Shown here: one piece after another, positions 49,407 through 59,657 of the stretch
How positions within the stretch are numbered: the stretch's first letter is position 1
How the letters are laid out: each line of letters starts with the position of its first letter
Assembly (NCBI RefSeq): GCF_032017025.1
Contig: NZ_DALZQO010000006.1
Span: 62,001-126,000, forward strand
Length of the DNA: 64,000 nt
Direction of reading: 5' to 3'
Source: Hydrogenoanaerobacterium sp032017025
GTDB taxonomy: Bacteria; Bacillota; Clostridia; Oscillospirales; Ruminococcaceae
The notes under the pieces: generated by a model
The model's database searches: none
The model's input: only the letters and a program-made list of their open reading frames with translations
What the model was told of the DNA's origin: nothing
Program-made: the position numbers and the translations under genes

Positions 49407-51371
49407 ATGGGAGTTATTAATCTGCTGGAGCGGCATATCGCTGAGCTAATTGCGGCGGGCGAAGTCGTTGAGCGTCCCGCGTCTATCGTAAAAGAGGTTG
49501 TGGAGAATGCGATTGACGCAGGTGCCACAGCCATAACGGTTGAAATTAAAAACGGTGGCATGACGTTTATCCGTGTCACCGACAACGGTAGTGGAATTTA
49601 CCGCGATGACGTAAAAAATGCGTTTTTAAGTCATGCAACAAGTAAAATTTGCACTGCGGATGACCTTGACGGAATTGTGACGATGGGCTTTCGCGGCGAG
49701 GCTCTTGCTTCTATTGCGGCGGTTGCCAAAGTAGAGCTGCTCACACGCCGCGAAGAGGAGCTGGAGGGCACTCGCTATGTGATTGAAGGCTCTGTAGAGC
49801 GAGAAAACAGCCCAGCAGGCTGCCCAAAGGGAACAACCATTATCATTCGTGATTTGTTCTATAACACCCCTGCACGACTTAAGTTTATTAAAAAAGATAG
49901 TTCAGAAGCAAATGCGGTGGCCGGGGTTTTAGATAAAATCGCGGTATCTTACCCTGAAATATCGTTTAAGCTTATCAAAGACGGTGAGCTCAAGCTGAAC
50001 ACTCCCGGCGACTGCAAGCTGCTTTCGGCGGTTTATGCCGTATTCGGCAGAGAGTTTGCCAAAGGGCTTACGGAGCTTCACTACAAAAACGGAGCACTTT
50101 CAATTGACGGGCTGGTATCCAAAACAGAACACAGCCGCGCAAACCGCTCTATGCAGAACTTTTTTATCAACAAACGCTTTGTCAAAAGCCGCACCTGTTC
50201 CGCAGCCCTTGAAGAAGCGTATAAAGGTGCGATTATGGTTGGCAAATTTCCTGCATGCATTTTAAATCTTACCATAGAACCCCATACGGTGGATGTAAAC
50301 GTTCACCCCGCTAAAATAGAAGTGCGCTTTGAAAACGAAAAGATGATTTTTGATTTGGTGTACTTTGGAGTGAAAAATGCACTTGCTGCATTGAAAGCTC
50401 CGGAGATCACGGCAATACCCAAGCCCGCTCCTATAGATTACAGCCCTCAGCAGGAATTTATTCAACAACGAATGATCGCGCAGCAGTATCATGCGATGAT
50501 GCAGTCGCAGGCAGAAAAAAATTGGAAGAACACCACAAACCGCCCTGTTTCGCATTCCGTAACTGTTAAAATGGATCAGAAGCCCGACAAAGCAATGGAT
50601 ATGCGAGATAACAACAATTTGTTTTCGGACTATTCAACCAAGTTCAGCCCTCCAGAACAGGAAAATAACGTGACAAGTCGAAAACCTTTACATACAACGA
50701 GCGAGCCACAGTGTAAAGAACCTGCTAAGTTAACAGCACAGCCGCCGGAGTCTCCATCCCTCTCAACTGCCGTTGCAGTAAGCTGTGATGAAGCCGGCCA
50801 ATATGAGAGTGCGAGAATGGTGGGAGAAATATTCTCCACCTACATTTTGCTCGAAAATAAGGACAAGTTTCTCATCATTGACAAGCATGCGGCGCATGAA
50901 CGAATCTTGTTCAACCGTATCAAAACCGAGCAGGCAGATCAGTTCAGCCAGACACTGCTCAGTCCGCAGGCAGTGCTGCTTTCACGCGATGAGTATGCTG
51001 TGGCAATTGAACACAAAGATGTTCTGGCACAGTGCGGCTTCGAAATAGAAGATTTTGGCGGCGGCTCGGTACTGGTGCGCAGTGCACCTATGTGGCTAGT
51101 AAGCAGCGATGTATCTGTGGTAGTCAGTGAGCTTTGCTCTAACCTTAAAAGCCATAAGCACGACATTACCCCTGAGTTTTTAGACGATCTCTACCACTCG
51201 GTGGCTTGCCGTACCGCTGTAAAAGGCGGGAATAAAAACGGTGAACTTGAGCTATCTGCCATTATCAAGCTATTGGAGGAAGACCCTTCCATTCAGCACT
51301 GTCCGCATGGCAGGCCGGTATGCGTCACCATGTCCAGATATGAGCTGGAAAAACAATTTGGCAGAGTATAA
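49407..51371 (+). CDS. mutL: DNA mismatch repair protein MutL
   Basis: MutL is the GHKL-family ATPase that links MutS to downstream repair. The 654-aa protein has ENAIDAGAT near residue 34, DNGSGI near residue 60 and GFRGEALASI near residue 94. A variable linker (about 345-460) follows. The C-terminal dimerisation/endonuclease domain shows DKHAAHERILF near residue 493 and CPHGRPV near the end, features of MutL proteins that nick DNA. Confidence 0.97.
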   Translation: MGVINLLERHIAELIAAGEVVERPASIVKEVVENAIDAGATAITVEIKNGGMTFIRVTDNGSGIYRDDVKNAFLSHATSKICTADDLDGIVTMGFRGEALASIAAVAKVELLTRREEELEGTRYVIEGSVERENSPAGCPKGTTIIIRDLFYNTPARLKFIKKDSSEANAVAGVLDKIAVSYPEISFKLIKDGELKLNTPGDCKLLSAVYAVFGREFAKGLTELHYKNGALSIDGLVSKTEHSRANRSMQNFFINKRFVKSRTCSAALEEAYKGAIMVGKFPACILNLTIEPHTVDVNVHPAKIEVRFENEKMIFDLVYFGVKNALAALKAPEITAIPKPAPIDYSPQQEFIQQRMIAQQYHAMMQSQAEKNWKNTTNRPVSHSVTVKMDQKPDKAMDMRDNNNLFSDYSTKFSPPEQENNVTSRKPLHTTSEPQCKEPAKLTAQPPESPSLSTAVAVSCDEAGQYESARMVGEIFSTYILLENKDKFLIIDKHAAHERILFNRIKTEQADQFSQTLLSPQAVLLSRDEYAVAIEHKDVLAQCGFEIEDFGGGSVLVRSAPMWLVSSDVSVVVSELCSNLKSHKHDITPEFLDDLYHSVACRTAVKGGNKNGELELSAIIKLLEEDPSIQHCPHGRPVCVTMSRYELEKQFGRV

Positions 51372-51382
51372 CGGAGGAACAC

Positions 51383-52339
51383 ATGCACAGCAAAAAAATA
51401 CCGTTGGTCTGTGTGATCGGGCCGACCGCATCGGGTAAAACCAAGCTTTCCGTAGAGCTTGCAAAGCTCTTTCGCGGTGAGGTGGTTTCTGCTGATTCTA
51501 TGCAGATTTATCAATATATGACCATTGGCACAGCAAAACCCACCGCTGAGGAAATATGCGGTATTCCGCACCATTGTATCGACCTGATTACACCGGACAG
51601 CACATTCAGCGTAGCAGAATATGTAGAGCACGCAAGAGCCGCGATTACAGAGATTACCACCAGAGGAAAGTTACCGATATTGGCGGGAGGTACAGGGCTT
51701 TATGTCAGCAGCCTTGTTGATAACATTAAGTTTACACCAACCTCAAGTAGCGAGGCATTACGCTCAGAATTAAAGGCACTGGGCGAAGAGCATGGTAATG
51801 AGTATCTTTGGAAGATGCTACATGAGATAGATCCCGAGCTGGCGCAAACACTCCACCCGAACAACCAGGGCAGGGTAATTCGCGGCATAGAAATCTACCG
51901 CCTTACCAGCACCACTATGACAGAGCACCAGCGGCTGTCGCGCTTGCAAGAGTCCCCTTACGAGCTTTGTATGCTGGGGCTGAACTACAGCAATCGGCAA
52001 ACCCTGTACGACCGCATTGATTTACGGGTAGATTTAATGCTGCAACACGGTCTTTTAGACGAGGTTCGCGCCTTGGCCGAAAGAGGATATTCCAAAACCT
52101 CGGTACAGGCAATCGGATATAAAGAGTTTTTTGATTATCTGGACGGCAAGATGTCGCTTCAGGAGGCTGCGGAGTGTGTCAAGCTGGAATCTCGCCGGTA
52201 TGCCAAGCGGCAGCTCACCTGGTTTCGGAGGGACAAGCGTATTCACTGGTTGAATGTAGACGAATATGATAATTTTGATCAGCTTTTAGCGAAAGCGTCA
52301 AAGTTGATTCGCGAAATGATGGAAGGAGATTCACCATGA
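51383..52339 (+). CDS. miaA: tRNA dimethylallyltransferase
   Basis: MiaA transfers a dimethylallyl group to A37 of tRNAs, providing the substrate of MiaB. The 318-aa protein has the P loop GPTASGKT at residues 13-20, VVSADSMQIYQYM, the HHCIDLI segment and the C-terminal SRRYAKRQLTWFRRD motif. AGGAGG-like GGAGG precedes the ATG. Its last bases overlap the hfq start by four (ATGA). Confidence 0.98.
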   Translation: MHSKKIPLVCVIGPTASGKTKLSVELAKLFRGEVVSADSMQIYQYMTIGTAKPTAEEICGIPHHCIDLITPDSTFSVAEYVEHARAAITEITTRGKLPILAGGTGLYVSSLVDNIKFTPTSSSEALRSELKALGEEHGNEYLWKMLHEIDPELAQTLHPNNQGRVIRGIEIYRLTSTTMTEHQRLSRLQESPYELCMLGLNYSNRQTLYDRIDLRVDLMLQHGLLDEVRALAERGYSKTSVQAIGYKEFFDYLDGKMSLQEAAECVKLESRRYAKRQLTWFRRDKRIHWLNVDEYDNFDQLLAKASKLIREMMEGDSP

Positions 52340-52578
52340 TAAAAAGCGGAAACCTACAGGACATTTTTTTGAATCAGGCGAGAAAACAAAGAACACCGCT
52401 TACCGTTTATCTTACCAACGGTTTTCAGCTCAAAGGCATTGTTAAGGGCTTCGACAGTTTTACGGTGATTCTGGACTGCGAGGATAAACAAAACCTTGTT
52501 TACAAGCATGCTATTTCAACCATTATTCCTGCGCGGGCAATTGATATGACTATCTCGGATGAGGAAACGGATAACTAA
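52336..52578 (+). CDS. hfq: RNA chaperone Hfq
   Basis: Hfq is an Sm-fold hexamer that binds sRNAs and mRNAs. The 80-aa protein has the family core NLQDIFLNQARKQRTPLTVY, FDSFTVIL and the Sm2 motif VYKHAISTI (KH within). GGAGATTCACC precedes the ATG, which overlaps the miaA stop, the same miaA-hfq coupling found in many bacteria. Confidence 0.97.
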   Translation: MIKSGNLQDIFLNQARKQRTPLTVYLTNGFQLKGIVKGFDSFTVILDCEDKQNLVYKHAISTIIPARAIDMTISDEETDN

Positions 52579-52611
52579 CCGTACCCATACAGATAGAACA
52601 GGAGAAAACCT

Positions 52612-53829
52612 ATGGAAACCCTATCGGGCAAAATTTTAACCGTGCTGATGTCGCTTTTTCTGCTGCTATATGTGGGGTATCAAGGCTACCGATATTATTA
52701 TTCACCCATCAAAACAGAAACTGTGCTTAGTTATACCGTACAAGATACAAAGCGAATAAAAGGGCTGATTGTGCGTGATGAGAACATAATCGATCAATCT
52801 ACACCTGGTGTGGTGGCATATTATAACGATGACGGCGTAAAGGTAACCTATGGTACACCTGTGGCAGAGGTCTACGCAAACAAAGAAGATGTCATCAATA
52901 AGCGCCTGATTAAGGATTTGGATGAGGAGCTTAAAAAGCGTCAAAGCATTCAAAACCCTGGCAATAACTATTATCTGAATTCAGAGGCTATCTCAAAGCA
53001 GATCAACGAAAATCTATATGCGATTATTGAGAGCAACGAATCTCACAAACTGGCTGATATTTCTGTTCAAAAATCGGAGCTGATCACAAATCTAAACAAA
53101 AAGCAACTTGCAACGGGTGTTGTCAGTGATTTTTCCAATAAGATAAATGAGCTTCAAAGTGAAAAATCAAATCTTGAAAATTCAGTTTCGAGCAGATCTG
53201 AGATTATCACTGCAACTCAAGTCGGCTACTTTTCCAGCTATGTCGATGGTATGGAGCAGGTTTTGACTTTGGACACACTGGAATCGATTACCGTTGAACA
53301 GCTTCAAGGTTACTTGGGGCAGAAGTTCGAGCAAGACAATGCCAAAATAGGTAAAGTCATCAGCCAAAGGCCATGGTATTTTGTTGTAGCTGTCCCTAAG
53401 GATGAAGCCGTCAACATATATGAAGGCGTAAAACTGAACATTGATTTTGGCATTTCGTCCTTCGGCGATGTACCTGCAACCGTTACATCAATTCGCGCTG
53501 ATGAAGGGGAAGATGAGGTTATTGTTGTCATGTCTTGCGACTATATGTCTCCGCAGCTTACCAGAATGCGCAATCCCTCGGCAGAGCTAAACTTTCAGGT
53601 TTATACCGGGCTGAAAATACCTGATCAAGCAGTACGTTTTGTCGATAATCGGCGCGGAGTATATGTGAACACAGGCAGTGAGATTCGCTTTAAAACGATT
53701 GATGTAATCTATGAGGGCACCGGCTATGTTTTAAGCAATATTGATGTTCTAAACAAAGAGCAAGTTCAATTGTTTGATGATATTGTAGTGGAAGGGACTG
53801 ACATGACAGATGGAAAGCCTGTCAATTGA
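52612..53829 (+). CDS. HlyD-like membrane-anchored protein
   Basis: The 405-aa protein has one N-terminal membrane helix (about residues 8-27) and then an extracytoplasmic part. That part resembles membrane-fusion/adaptor proteins: a beta-rich hairpin (VLSYTVQDTKRIKGLIVRDE), a coiled-coil region (about 90-200) and a C-terminal beta domain (VNIYEGVKLNIDFG...). Homologues are commonly next to sepF in Clostridia, suggesting an envelope or division-related role. The true function is unknown. The 3' end overlaps yggS by 20 bases. Confidence 0.8.
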   Translation: METLSGKILTVLMSLFLLLYVGYQGYRYYYSPIKTETVLSYTVQDTKRIKGLIVRDENIIDQSTPGVVAYYNDDGVKVTYGTPVAEVYANKEDVINKRLIKDLDEELKKRQSIQNPGNNYYLNSEAISKQINENLYAIIESNESHKLADISVQKSELITNLNKKQLATGVVSDFSNKINELQSEKSNLENSVSSRSEIITATQVGYFSSYVDGMEQVLTLDTLESITVEQLQGYLGQKFEQDNAKIGKVISQRPWYFVVAVPKDEAVNIYEGVKLNIDFGISSFGDVPATVTSIRADEGEDEVIVVMSCDYMSPQLTRMRNPSAELNFQVYTGLKIPDQAVRFVDNRRGVYVNTGSEIRFKTIDVIYEGTGYVLSNIDVLNKEQVQLFDDIVVEGTDMTDGKPVN

Positions 53830-54535
53830 AGATAACCTTTTAAAGCAGAATATTGAGATGGTACGAGAACGTGTGCGCGTGGCCGCTGAGGCGAGTGGGC
53901 GCAGCCTGGAGGACATTACCATTCTGGCAGCGACCAAAATGCAGAATGTTACTACCATTAACCGCGCTATTTCGTATGGCATCACGCATATTGGTGAAAA
54001 CCGAGTGCAAGAACTGGTAGCCAAGTATGATGGCTACGACAAGGTGCATGCCTCGGTGCAATTCATCGGTCATCTGCAGCTGAACAAAGTAAAGCATATC
54101 GTCGATAAAGTCGACATGATCCAATCGGTCGACAGCATAAAGCTTGCAGCAGAGATTGATAAGCGGTGCGCTAAAATAGGTAAGGTTATGGATATTTTAG
54201 TTCAGGTGAATATTGGAAGAGAAGAAAGCAAAGGCGGAGTTCTTATTGAGGATTTGCAGCAGCTGTTAATCGATGTATCTCATTTACAGCACGTTCGTGT
54301 ACGCGGATTGATGACAATCCCGCCTATTTGTGAAAACATCGAACAATCAAAGCAATATTTTAGCAGTTTATACAAAGAGTTTCTTGACATTAGCCGTAAA
54401 AAATTAGATAATATCTATATGGATTTTCTTTCTATGGGTATGTCTGGTGACTACATTTGTGCAGTGGAATGCGGTGCTAATGTTATACGGGTTGGAACCT
54501 CCGTGTTTGGTTCCAGAAAAAAACAGGAGGACTGA
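53810..54535 (+). CDS. yggS: PLP homeostasis protein, YggS family
   Basis: YggS/YlmE/PROSC proteins bind PLP without known catalysis and keep vitamin B6 and amino-acid pools balanced. The 241-aa protein has the PLP lysine in ILAATKMQNV near residue 42, GENRVQEL, HFIGHLQLNKVK-like FIGHLQLNKVK, RGLMTIPP and the end MGMSGDY. It is the first gene of the yggS-sepF-ylmH-divIVA division cluster. Confidence 0.95.
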   Translation: MESLSIEDNLLKQNIEMVRERVRVAAEASGRSLEDITILAATKMQNVTTINRAISYGITHIGENRVQELVAKYDGYDKVHASVQFIGHLQLNKVKHIVDKVDMIQSVDSIKLAAEIDKRCAKIGKVMDILVQVNIGREESKGGVLIEDLQQLLIDVSHLQHVRVRGLMTIPPICENIEQSKQYFSSLYKEFLDISRKKLDNIYMDFLSMGMSGDYICAVECGANVIRVGTSVFGSRKKQED

Positions 54536-54539
54536 ATCT

Positions 54540-55007
54540 ATGGGACTGATGGATAAATTCAAAGACTTCATGGGATTTCCAGAAGATGACTATGATTACG
54601 AGGAAGATGAGTATGATGTAGCTCCCAATAACGAAGCTTATCAATCTGCATCTCAATCTTCGTCAGCTGCCCCTGCCTATACTTCTGATGTGCCAAAACG
54701 CAACAACAAAGTGGTTAACATCCATGCAACAACACAGCTGCAGGTAGTTTTAGTAAAGCCAGAACGTTTTGAGGATGCAAGCTCTGTTGCAGATCATCTC
54801 AACGAAAAGCGCACGGTTGTACTTAACCTTGAATCCACCAATAAAGATATTTCGCGCCGTCTGATTGACTTTTTAAGTGGTGTTGCCTACGCCAACAATG
54901 GGCAGATTAAGCGCGTTGCAAATAGTACATACATCATTACCCCTTACAACGTCGACATTATGGGTGACCTGCTTGACGAACTTGAAAACAACGGAGTTTA
55001 CTTCTGA
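54540..55007 (+). CDS. sepF: Cell division protein SepF
   Basis: SepF polymerises on the membrane and anchors and aligns FtsZ filaments. The 155-aa protein starts with an amphipathic membrane-binding helix (MGLMDKFKDFMGF). An acidic, disordered linker (about 15-65) follows, then the SepF core (VVLVKPERFEDASSVADHL, VVLNLESTNKD, RLIDFLSGVAYANNG, ending ITPYNV). AGGAGG at 54525-54530 fixes the start; the upstream frame overlaps yggS. Confidence 0.96.
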   Translation: MGLMDKFKDFMGFPEDDYDYEEDEYDVAPNNEAYQSASQSSSAAPAYTSDVPKRNNKVVNIHATTQLQVVLVKPERFEDASSVADHLNEKRTVVLNLESTNKDISRRLIDFLSGVAYANNGQIKRVANSTYIITPYNVDIMGDLLDELENNGVYF

Positions 55008-55009
55008 TT

Positions 55010-55786
55010 ATGAACCTATCAAATCTGTCGGAAGACGAAAAATATTTTTTAGCTAAGGTGTCTGACGCTTTTCAAGCGGCGGACGCCAAAAGCTGTGTCA
55101 AAATGATAGGGTTTCTTGACGAAAGACAGCAAGAAATCGCGAAATCTTTTGCACAGCAGCATCATAAACATAATTATTATTTGTTTGGTGGGTACGCCAG
55201 CGCCTCCAGAAAGGTGCTTGGCGTCTTTCCTGATTATATCGATATAGAGCAGGAACCAACCGCATTGTTTGATAACATTGATCCTGTTACCCTGCGTTAC
55301 CGCACCGAGGACAGTCTTTCACACCGTGATTTTTTAGGTGCACTGATGAATCTGAACATCTCACGGGAATCGATTGGAGACATTCTGGTGGGGCAGGGAA
55401 TTGCAGTGTTGTTTGTGATGCACCCCGTAACACAGATTATTCTAGATGAGCTTTCTAAGGTCGGTAGAGTTGGGATACGGTGTGAAGCCGCATTACCTGA
55501 GGTTTTACCGCTCGAAGAACGCTTTCTTGAAATAAAAGATACCGTTAGCAGCCTTAGGCTGGATTGTATCGTATCCACTTTGACAAGACTAAGCAGAGAG
55601 AAAGCATCGGCATTGATTGGGCAGGGTCTTGTCAACCAAAACTATGAATGCATACAAAACAATTCTCATCCTGTGTGCGAAGGAGATAAAATCTCGATTC
55701 GCGGCTACGGTAAATTTATTGTGGCGCAGGTGGGAGGCATAACAAAAAAAGGGCGCATTCAGGTGCTTTGTAAAAAATATTTATAG
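55010..55786 (+). CDS. ylmH: S4-domain RNA-binding protein YlmH
   Basis: YlmH is an S4-domain protein of the division cluster, in Bacillus linked to ribosome rescue. The 258-aa protein has an N-terminal helical part, a central domain (FLGALMNLNISRESIGDILV) and a C-terminal S4 domain (LRLDCIVSTLTRLSREKASALI, VCEGDKISIRGYGKF). It begins 2 bases after the sepF stop. Confidence 0.94.
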   Translation: MNLSNLSEDEKYFLAKVSDAFQAADAKSCVKMIGFLDERQQEIAKSFAQQHHKHNYYLFGGYASASRKVLGVFPDYIDIEQEPTALFDNIDPVTLRYRTEDSLSHRDFLGALMNLNISRESIGDILVGQGIAVLFVMHPVTQIILDELSKVGRVGIRCEAALPEVLPLEERFLEIKDTVSSLRLDCIVSTLTRLSREKASALIGQGLVNQNYECIQNNSHPVCEGDKISIRGYGKFIVAQVGGITKKGRIQVLCKKYL

Positions 55787-55797
55787 GGGGATTCGTA

Positions 55798-56706
55798 ATG
55801 TTAACTTCAAATGATATAGCAAACCGCAAATTTGAACGCGCTGCCATTGGCGGTTACCGCAACGACGATGTCGATAATTTTTTAAGTGAGGTAGCGCGCA
55901 GCTTTGATGAACTGGAGGAACAGAACAGTGTTCTCGCAAAGAAGCTGGAGGTTTTGGCTGAAAAGCTGGAGGAATACCGCAGCGATGAAGAGAGCCTGCG
56001 CTCTGCACTTTTAGGTGCACAAAAGCTTGGTGACAGTGTCATTCGTGAATCCAAAAACAAAGCAGAAATTATTATGCGTGATGCCACCATTAAGGCAGAG
56101 CGCTTAGTAAATACAGCCCACGATCAGGTGGAAAAAGAAAAGATGGTTTTGATTAAAATGCAGAAAGATGTTGCAGCATTTAAAAACAAACTGCTCGCCA
56201 TCTACAAGCAGCATCTTGAAATTATCAGCAATCTCCCCGATGATCAGAATAAATCAGCATCTGCAAAACCAGAGGAAAAAGAACAAAAAGCAGATACCGC
56301 AAAAGAAGATGCTGTTGTTACCGAGCCGGTAAGGGAAGCGGAAAAGCCTGCAGCGCAGCCTGCACCTGCTGCTGCACCCAAAGATGCATCGGTTCAGCCA
56401 GAAGAGGTTTGTGAACCTATACAACCGCAACGTCCGCCTGTACCAAGGTTTTCTGTGGTGAAAAAGCACTCAGCACCTCATTATGAGGAGGACGATTTTG
56501 AAGAGCCTGCACCAAAGCCTAAAAAGTTTATTCCTATACCGTATCATGAAGATCTCGTGGAAGAAAGCAAAAAATCACCGTATGCCGAAGAGTATTATGA
56601 AGATTTTGAAGATGAGGATCAAGTAATAGATAGCTCCGGGTCAAAGAAGGAATCGAAATTTGGTACTTTAAAATTTGGCGCCGGCTATAGCCTAAACCGT
56701 GAATAA
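55798..56706 (+). CDS. divIVA: Cell division/polarity protein DivIVA
   Basis: DivIVA binds curved membrane at poles and septa. The 302-aa protein has the N-terminal lipid-binding motif (LTSNDIANRKFERAAIGGYRN then DVDNFLSEVARSF), a coiled coil (about 35-150), a proline/alanine-rich linker (about 160-215) and an acidic disordered tail. GGGG precedes the ATG. It closes the yggS-sepF-ylmH cluster. Confidence 0.94.
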   Translation: MLTSNDIANRKFERAAIGGYRNDDVDNFLSEVARSFDELEEQNSVLAKKLEVLAEKLEEYRSDEESLRSALLGAQKLGDSVIRESKNKAEIIMRDATIKAERLVNTAHDQVEKEKMVLIKMQKDVAAFKNKLLAIYKQHLEIISNLPDDQNKSASAKPEEKEQKADTAKEDAVVTEPVREAEKPAAQPAPAAAPKDASVQPEEVCEPIQPQRPPVPRFSVVKKHSAPHYEEDDFEEPAPKPKKFIPIPYHEDLVEESKKSPYAEEYYEDFEDEDQVIDSSGSKKESKFGTLKFGAGYSLNRE

Positions 56707-56751
56707 TACCATACTGTGAGATATATAAAATATTAAGGAGAGAGTAATTAA

Positions 56752-59544
56752 ATGTCTCAGGATTATAACCAGACCTTAAATCTGCCCAAAACAGATTTTT
56801 CAATGAGAGCAGCATTGCCCCAGCGTGAGCCCGATTGGCTTAAAACTTGGGAAGAAGATCGCCGCTACTACAAGATGATTGAAAAAAATGCAGATAAACC
56901 GCTGTATGTGCTGCATGATGGCCCTCCGTATGCAAATGGCGATATCCATCTTGGCACGGCACTCAACAAGGTGCTGAAAGATATTATCGTCAGAAGCAAA
57001 AACATGACGGGCTATAAGGCGCCTTATATTCCGGGCTGGGATACCCACGGCCTGCCAATCGAACTCAAAGCAAGAAAGAAAATCGGTGGCGATCAAACAA
57101 AGCTTTCGCCCGTAGAGCTTCGTAAGGGCTGCCGTGAATTCGCACTCAGCTATGTAGATTTGCAAAGAGATTCGTTTAAACGTCTGGGTTCCATCGGAGA
57201 CTACGATCACCCTTATCTCTCTCTGCAGCCCGAGCTGGAGGCAAAGCAGATTCAGATTTTTGGTGAGATGGCAAAGAAGGGCTATATCTACAAAGGCTTA
57301 AAGCCTGTTTATTGGTGCCCTACCTGTAATACCGCTCTTGCAGAAGCAGAGATTGAGTATGAAGAGGATCCATGCCATTCGATCTATGTAAAATTTAATG
57401 TTGTAGACGATAAAGGCAAATTCTCTGCTATGGGCATTGATCCCTCCAAGGTCTATTTTGTAATTTGGACCACCACCACATGGACATTGCCCGGTAACCT
57501 GGCGATCTGTCTGGGCGGCGCGTACGAGTACAGCATTGTAAAGGTAGACGATGAATACTATGTGATTGCGACCGAGCTGCTTGCTTCCACCATGGCAACT
57601 GCCAAGATTGAAAGCTATGAAGTTGTTGGCGCTTTGGCGGGCAGTGAGCTTGAGCATATTACCTACAAGCATCCGTTCCTCGACCGTGTCTCTCCCATTA
57701 TTCTCGGCGAGCATGTCACATTAGAGAGCGGTACAGGTTGTGTTCATACTGCCCCTGGTCACGGTGTCGAAGACTTTGAAGTGTGTGTTAATCACTATCC
57801 CGATATTCCCATTATTGTTCCGGTTGACAGCGAGGGTGTTCTCACGGAGGAAGCAGGACAGTTTGCCGGTCTTTCCACTACCGATGCCAACAAAACAATT
57901 GCACAGTATCTCGATAAAACCGGTTCCTTGTTTGCGTTGCAGAAGATTGTTCATCAGTATCCGCACTGCTGGCGTTGCCATAGCCCAATTTTGTTCCGTG
58001 CAACCGAGCAATGGTTCTGTTCCGTTGAAGATTTTAAAGAGCAGACCATTGAGGCGATTAACAAGGTTGAGTGGATTCCTGAATGGGGAGAGGGCAGAAT
58101 CGTTAACATGGTTCGCGATAGAAGCGACTGGTGCATCTCGCGTCAGCGTGTTTGGGGTGTACCTATCCCAATTTTCTATTGTGATGATTGCGGCAAATTT
58201 GTCGTAAACGATGAGAGCATCAACGCGGTTTCCGAGCTATTTGCGGCAGAGGGCTCTGATGCATGGTATCAAAAATCAGCGGCAGAAATTTTGCCGGATG
58301 GATTTACCTGCCCGCATTGTGGCGGTAAGAAATTCACCAAAGAGAAAGATATCATGGATGTCTGGTTTGATTCCGGCATTACACATGCTGCAGTTCTTAC
58401 TGGCCGTGGCGACCTTACACATTGGCCGGCTGACCTGTACCTTGAGGGTGCTGATCAGTATCGCGGCTGGTTCCAGTCATCTCTGCTGACTGCGGTTGCT
58501 TGGAAAGGCACCGCGCCCTATAAAGCAGTTTGCACCCATGGTTGGGTGGTTGATGGCGAGGGTAAAAAGCAGTCTAAATCGCTTGGAAATGGAATTTTGC
58601 CGGAGGAAATTATCAAAGAATACGGCGCAGATATTCTGCGTTTGTGGGTTGCTTCCTCCGATTATCATGCCGATATCAGAATTTCAAAAGAGATTTTGAA
58701 ACAGCTTTCCGAGCAATACCGTAAAATCCGCAATACCGCAAGATATATCCTCGGAAACGTTTATGATTTTAACATCGATACCGATAGCGTCTCTTTTGCC
58801 GACATGGCTGAACTGGATAAGTGGGCAATTGTACAGTTTAATGCACTTACCGAAAAGGTTAAGGATGCCTATCAGAAATTTGATTTCCATGTTGCGTTCC
58901 ATGCAGTGCACAATTTCTGCACCATTGATATGTCAAACTTCTACCTCGATGTAATCAAAGACAGACTTTACTGTGAAGCTACAACCAGTAAAGAAAGACG
59001 CTCCGCACAGACTGCGATCTATACAATTCTCAGCGGTCTTACCAGACTGATTGCTCCCATTATTCCGTTTACCGCAGAGGAAATCTGGGGTTCTATGAAG
59101 CACGGTAAGGACGAGGACGCAGCATCGGTTATGTATAACCAGATGCCGGAGCACTTTGATGTCAACGTAACAGAGGAGTTCATGGAGAAATGGAACAAAA
59201 TCCATGCAGTACGTGATGATGTCAACAAAGCACTGGAACAAAAGCGCAATGCCAAAGAAATTGGAAAATCTCTTGAGGCTAAGGTTGTTCTGCACTGCGA
59301 TGGTGAATTGTATGATTTCCTGTCCTCTGTTCGAGATGAACTGGCAACCGCATTTATCGTTTCCAGTGTTGAGCTTGTGAAAGATTTGCAGGGCGAGTTT
59401 GTGAGCGAAGTTGAGGGGCTTAAAATTTCTGTAACACTTGCAGAGGGCGAAAAATGTGAGCGTTGCTGGATTTATAGTGAAACTGTCGGTAAATGTGCCG
59501 AACATCCTGCACTATGTGCACGCTGTGCTTCTGTACTCAAATAA
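56752..59544 (+). CDS. ileS: Isoleucyl-tRNA synthetase
   Basis: This class I synthetase charges tRNA-Ile. The 930-aa protein has the HIGH-like DIHLGTALNK near residue 64, the editing domain (WTTTTWTLPGN, GTGCVHTAPGHG), the KMSKS-like GKKQSKSLGNG near residue 605 and a C-terminal zinc finger (CERCWIYSETVGKC...CARC). The 45-base upstream gap is too short for a T-box, so it is likely expressed from the division operon. Confidence 0.98.
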   Translation: MSQDYNQTLNLPKTDFSMRAALPQREPDWLKTWEEDRRYYKMIEKNADKPLYVLHDGPPYANGDIHLGTALNKVLKDIIVRSKNMTGYKAPYIPGWDTHGLPIELKARKKIGGDQTKLSPVELRKGCREFALSYVDLQRDSFKRLGSIGDYDHPYLSLQPELEAKQIQIFGEMAKKGYIYKGLKPVYWCPTCNTALAEAEIEYEEDPCHSIYVKFNVVDDKGKFSAMGIDPSKVYFVIWTTTTWTLPGNLAICLGGAYEYSIVKVDDEYYVIATELLASTMATAKIESYEVVGALAGSELEHITYKHPFLDRVSPIILGEHVTLESGTGCVHTAPGHGVEDFEVCVNHYPDIPIIVPVDSEGVLTEEAGQFAGLSTTDANKTIAQYLDKTGSLFALQKIVHQYPHCWRCHSPILFRATEQWFCSVEDFKEQTIEAINKVEWIPEWGEGRIVNMVRDRSDWCISRQRVWGVPIPIFYCDDCGKFVVNDESINAVSELFAAEGSDAWYQKSAAEILPDGFTCPHCGGKKFTKEKDIMDVWFDSGITHAAVLTGRGDLTHWPADLYLEGADQYRGWFQSSLLTAVAWKGTAPYKAVCTHGWVVDGEGKKQSKSLGNGILPEEIIKEYGADILRLWVASSDYHADIRISKEILKQLSEQYRKIRNTARYILGNVYDFNIDTDSVSFADMAELDKWAIVQFNALTEKVKDAYQKFDFHVAFHAVHNFCTIDMSNFYLDVIKDRLYCEATTSKERRSAQTAIYTILSGLTRLIAPIIPFTAEEIWGSMKHGKDEDAASVMYNQMPEHFDVNVTEEFMEKWNKIHAVRDDVNKALEQKRNAKEIGKSLEAKVVLHCDGELYDFLSSVRDELATAFIVSSVELVKDLQGEFVSEVEGLKISVTLAEGEKCERCWIYSETVGKCAEHPALCARCASVLK

Positions 59545-59553
59545 GTACCTTGT

Positions 59554-59589
59554 ATTTGCGGTGTGTCGCGCTGACCCACCGCAAATTTT
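59554..59589 (+). terminator. Probable weak terminator after ileS
   Basis: A perfect 10-bp stem (ATTTGCGGTG 59554-59563 with CACCGCAAAT 59577-59586) with a 13-base loop is followed by only three more Ts. It may give partial termination before lspA. No promoter is evident in the rest of this gap. Confidence 0.5.
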
Positions 59590-59657
59590 GGTTCAAGCTG
59601 TTTAAGTAGTTTTATACCATACAACTTAAGCTCCCGGAAGCGATTGGAGGAAAAACA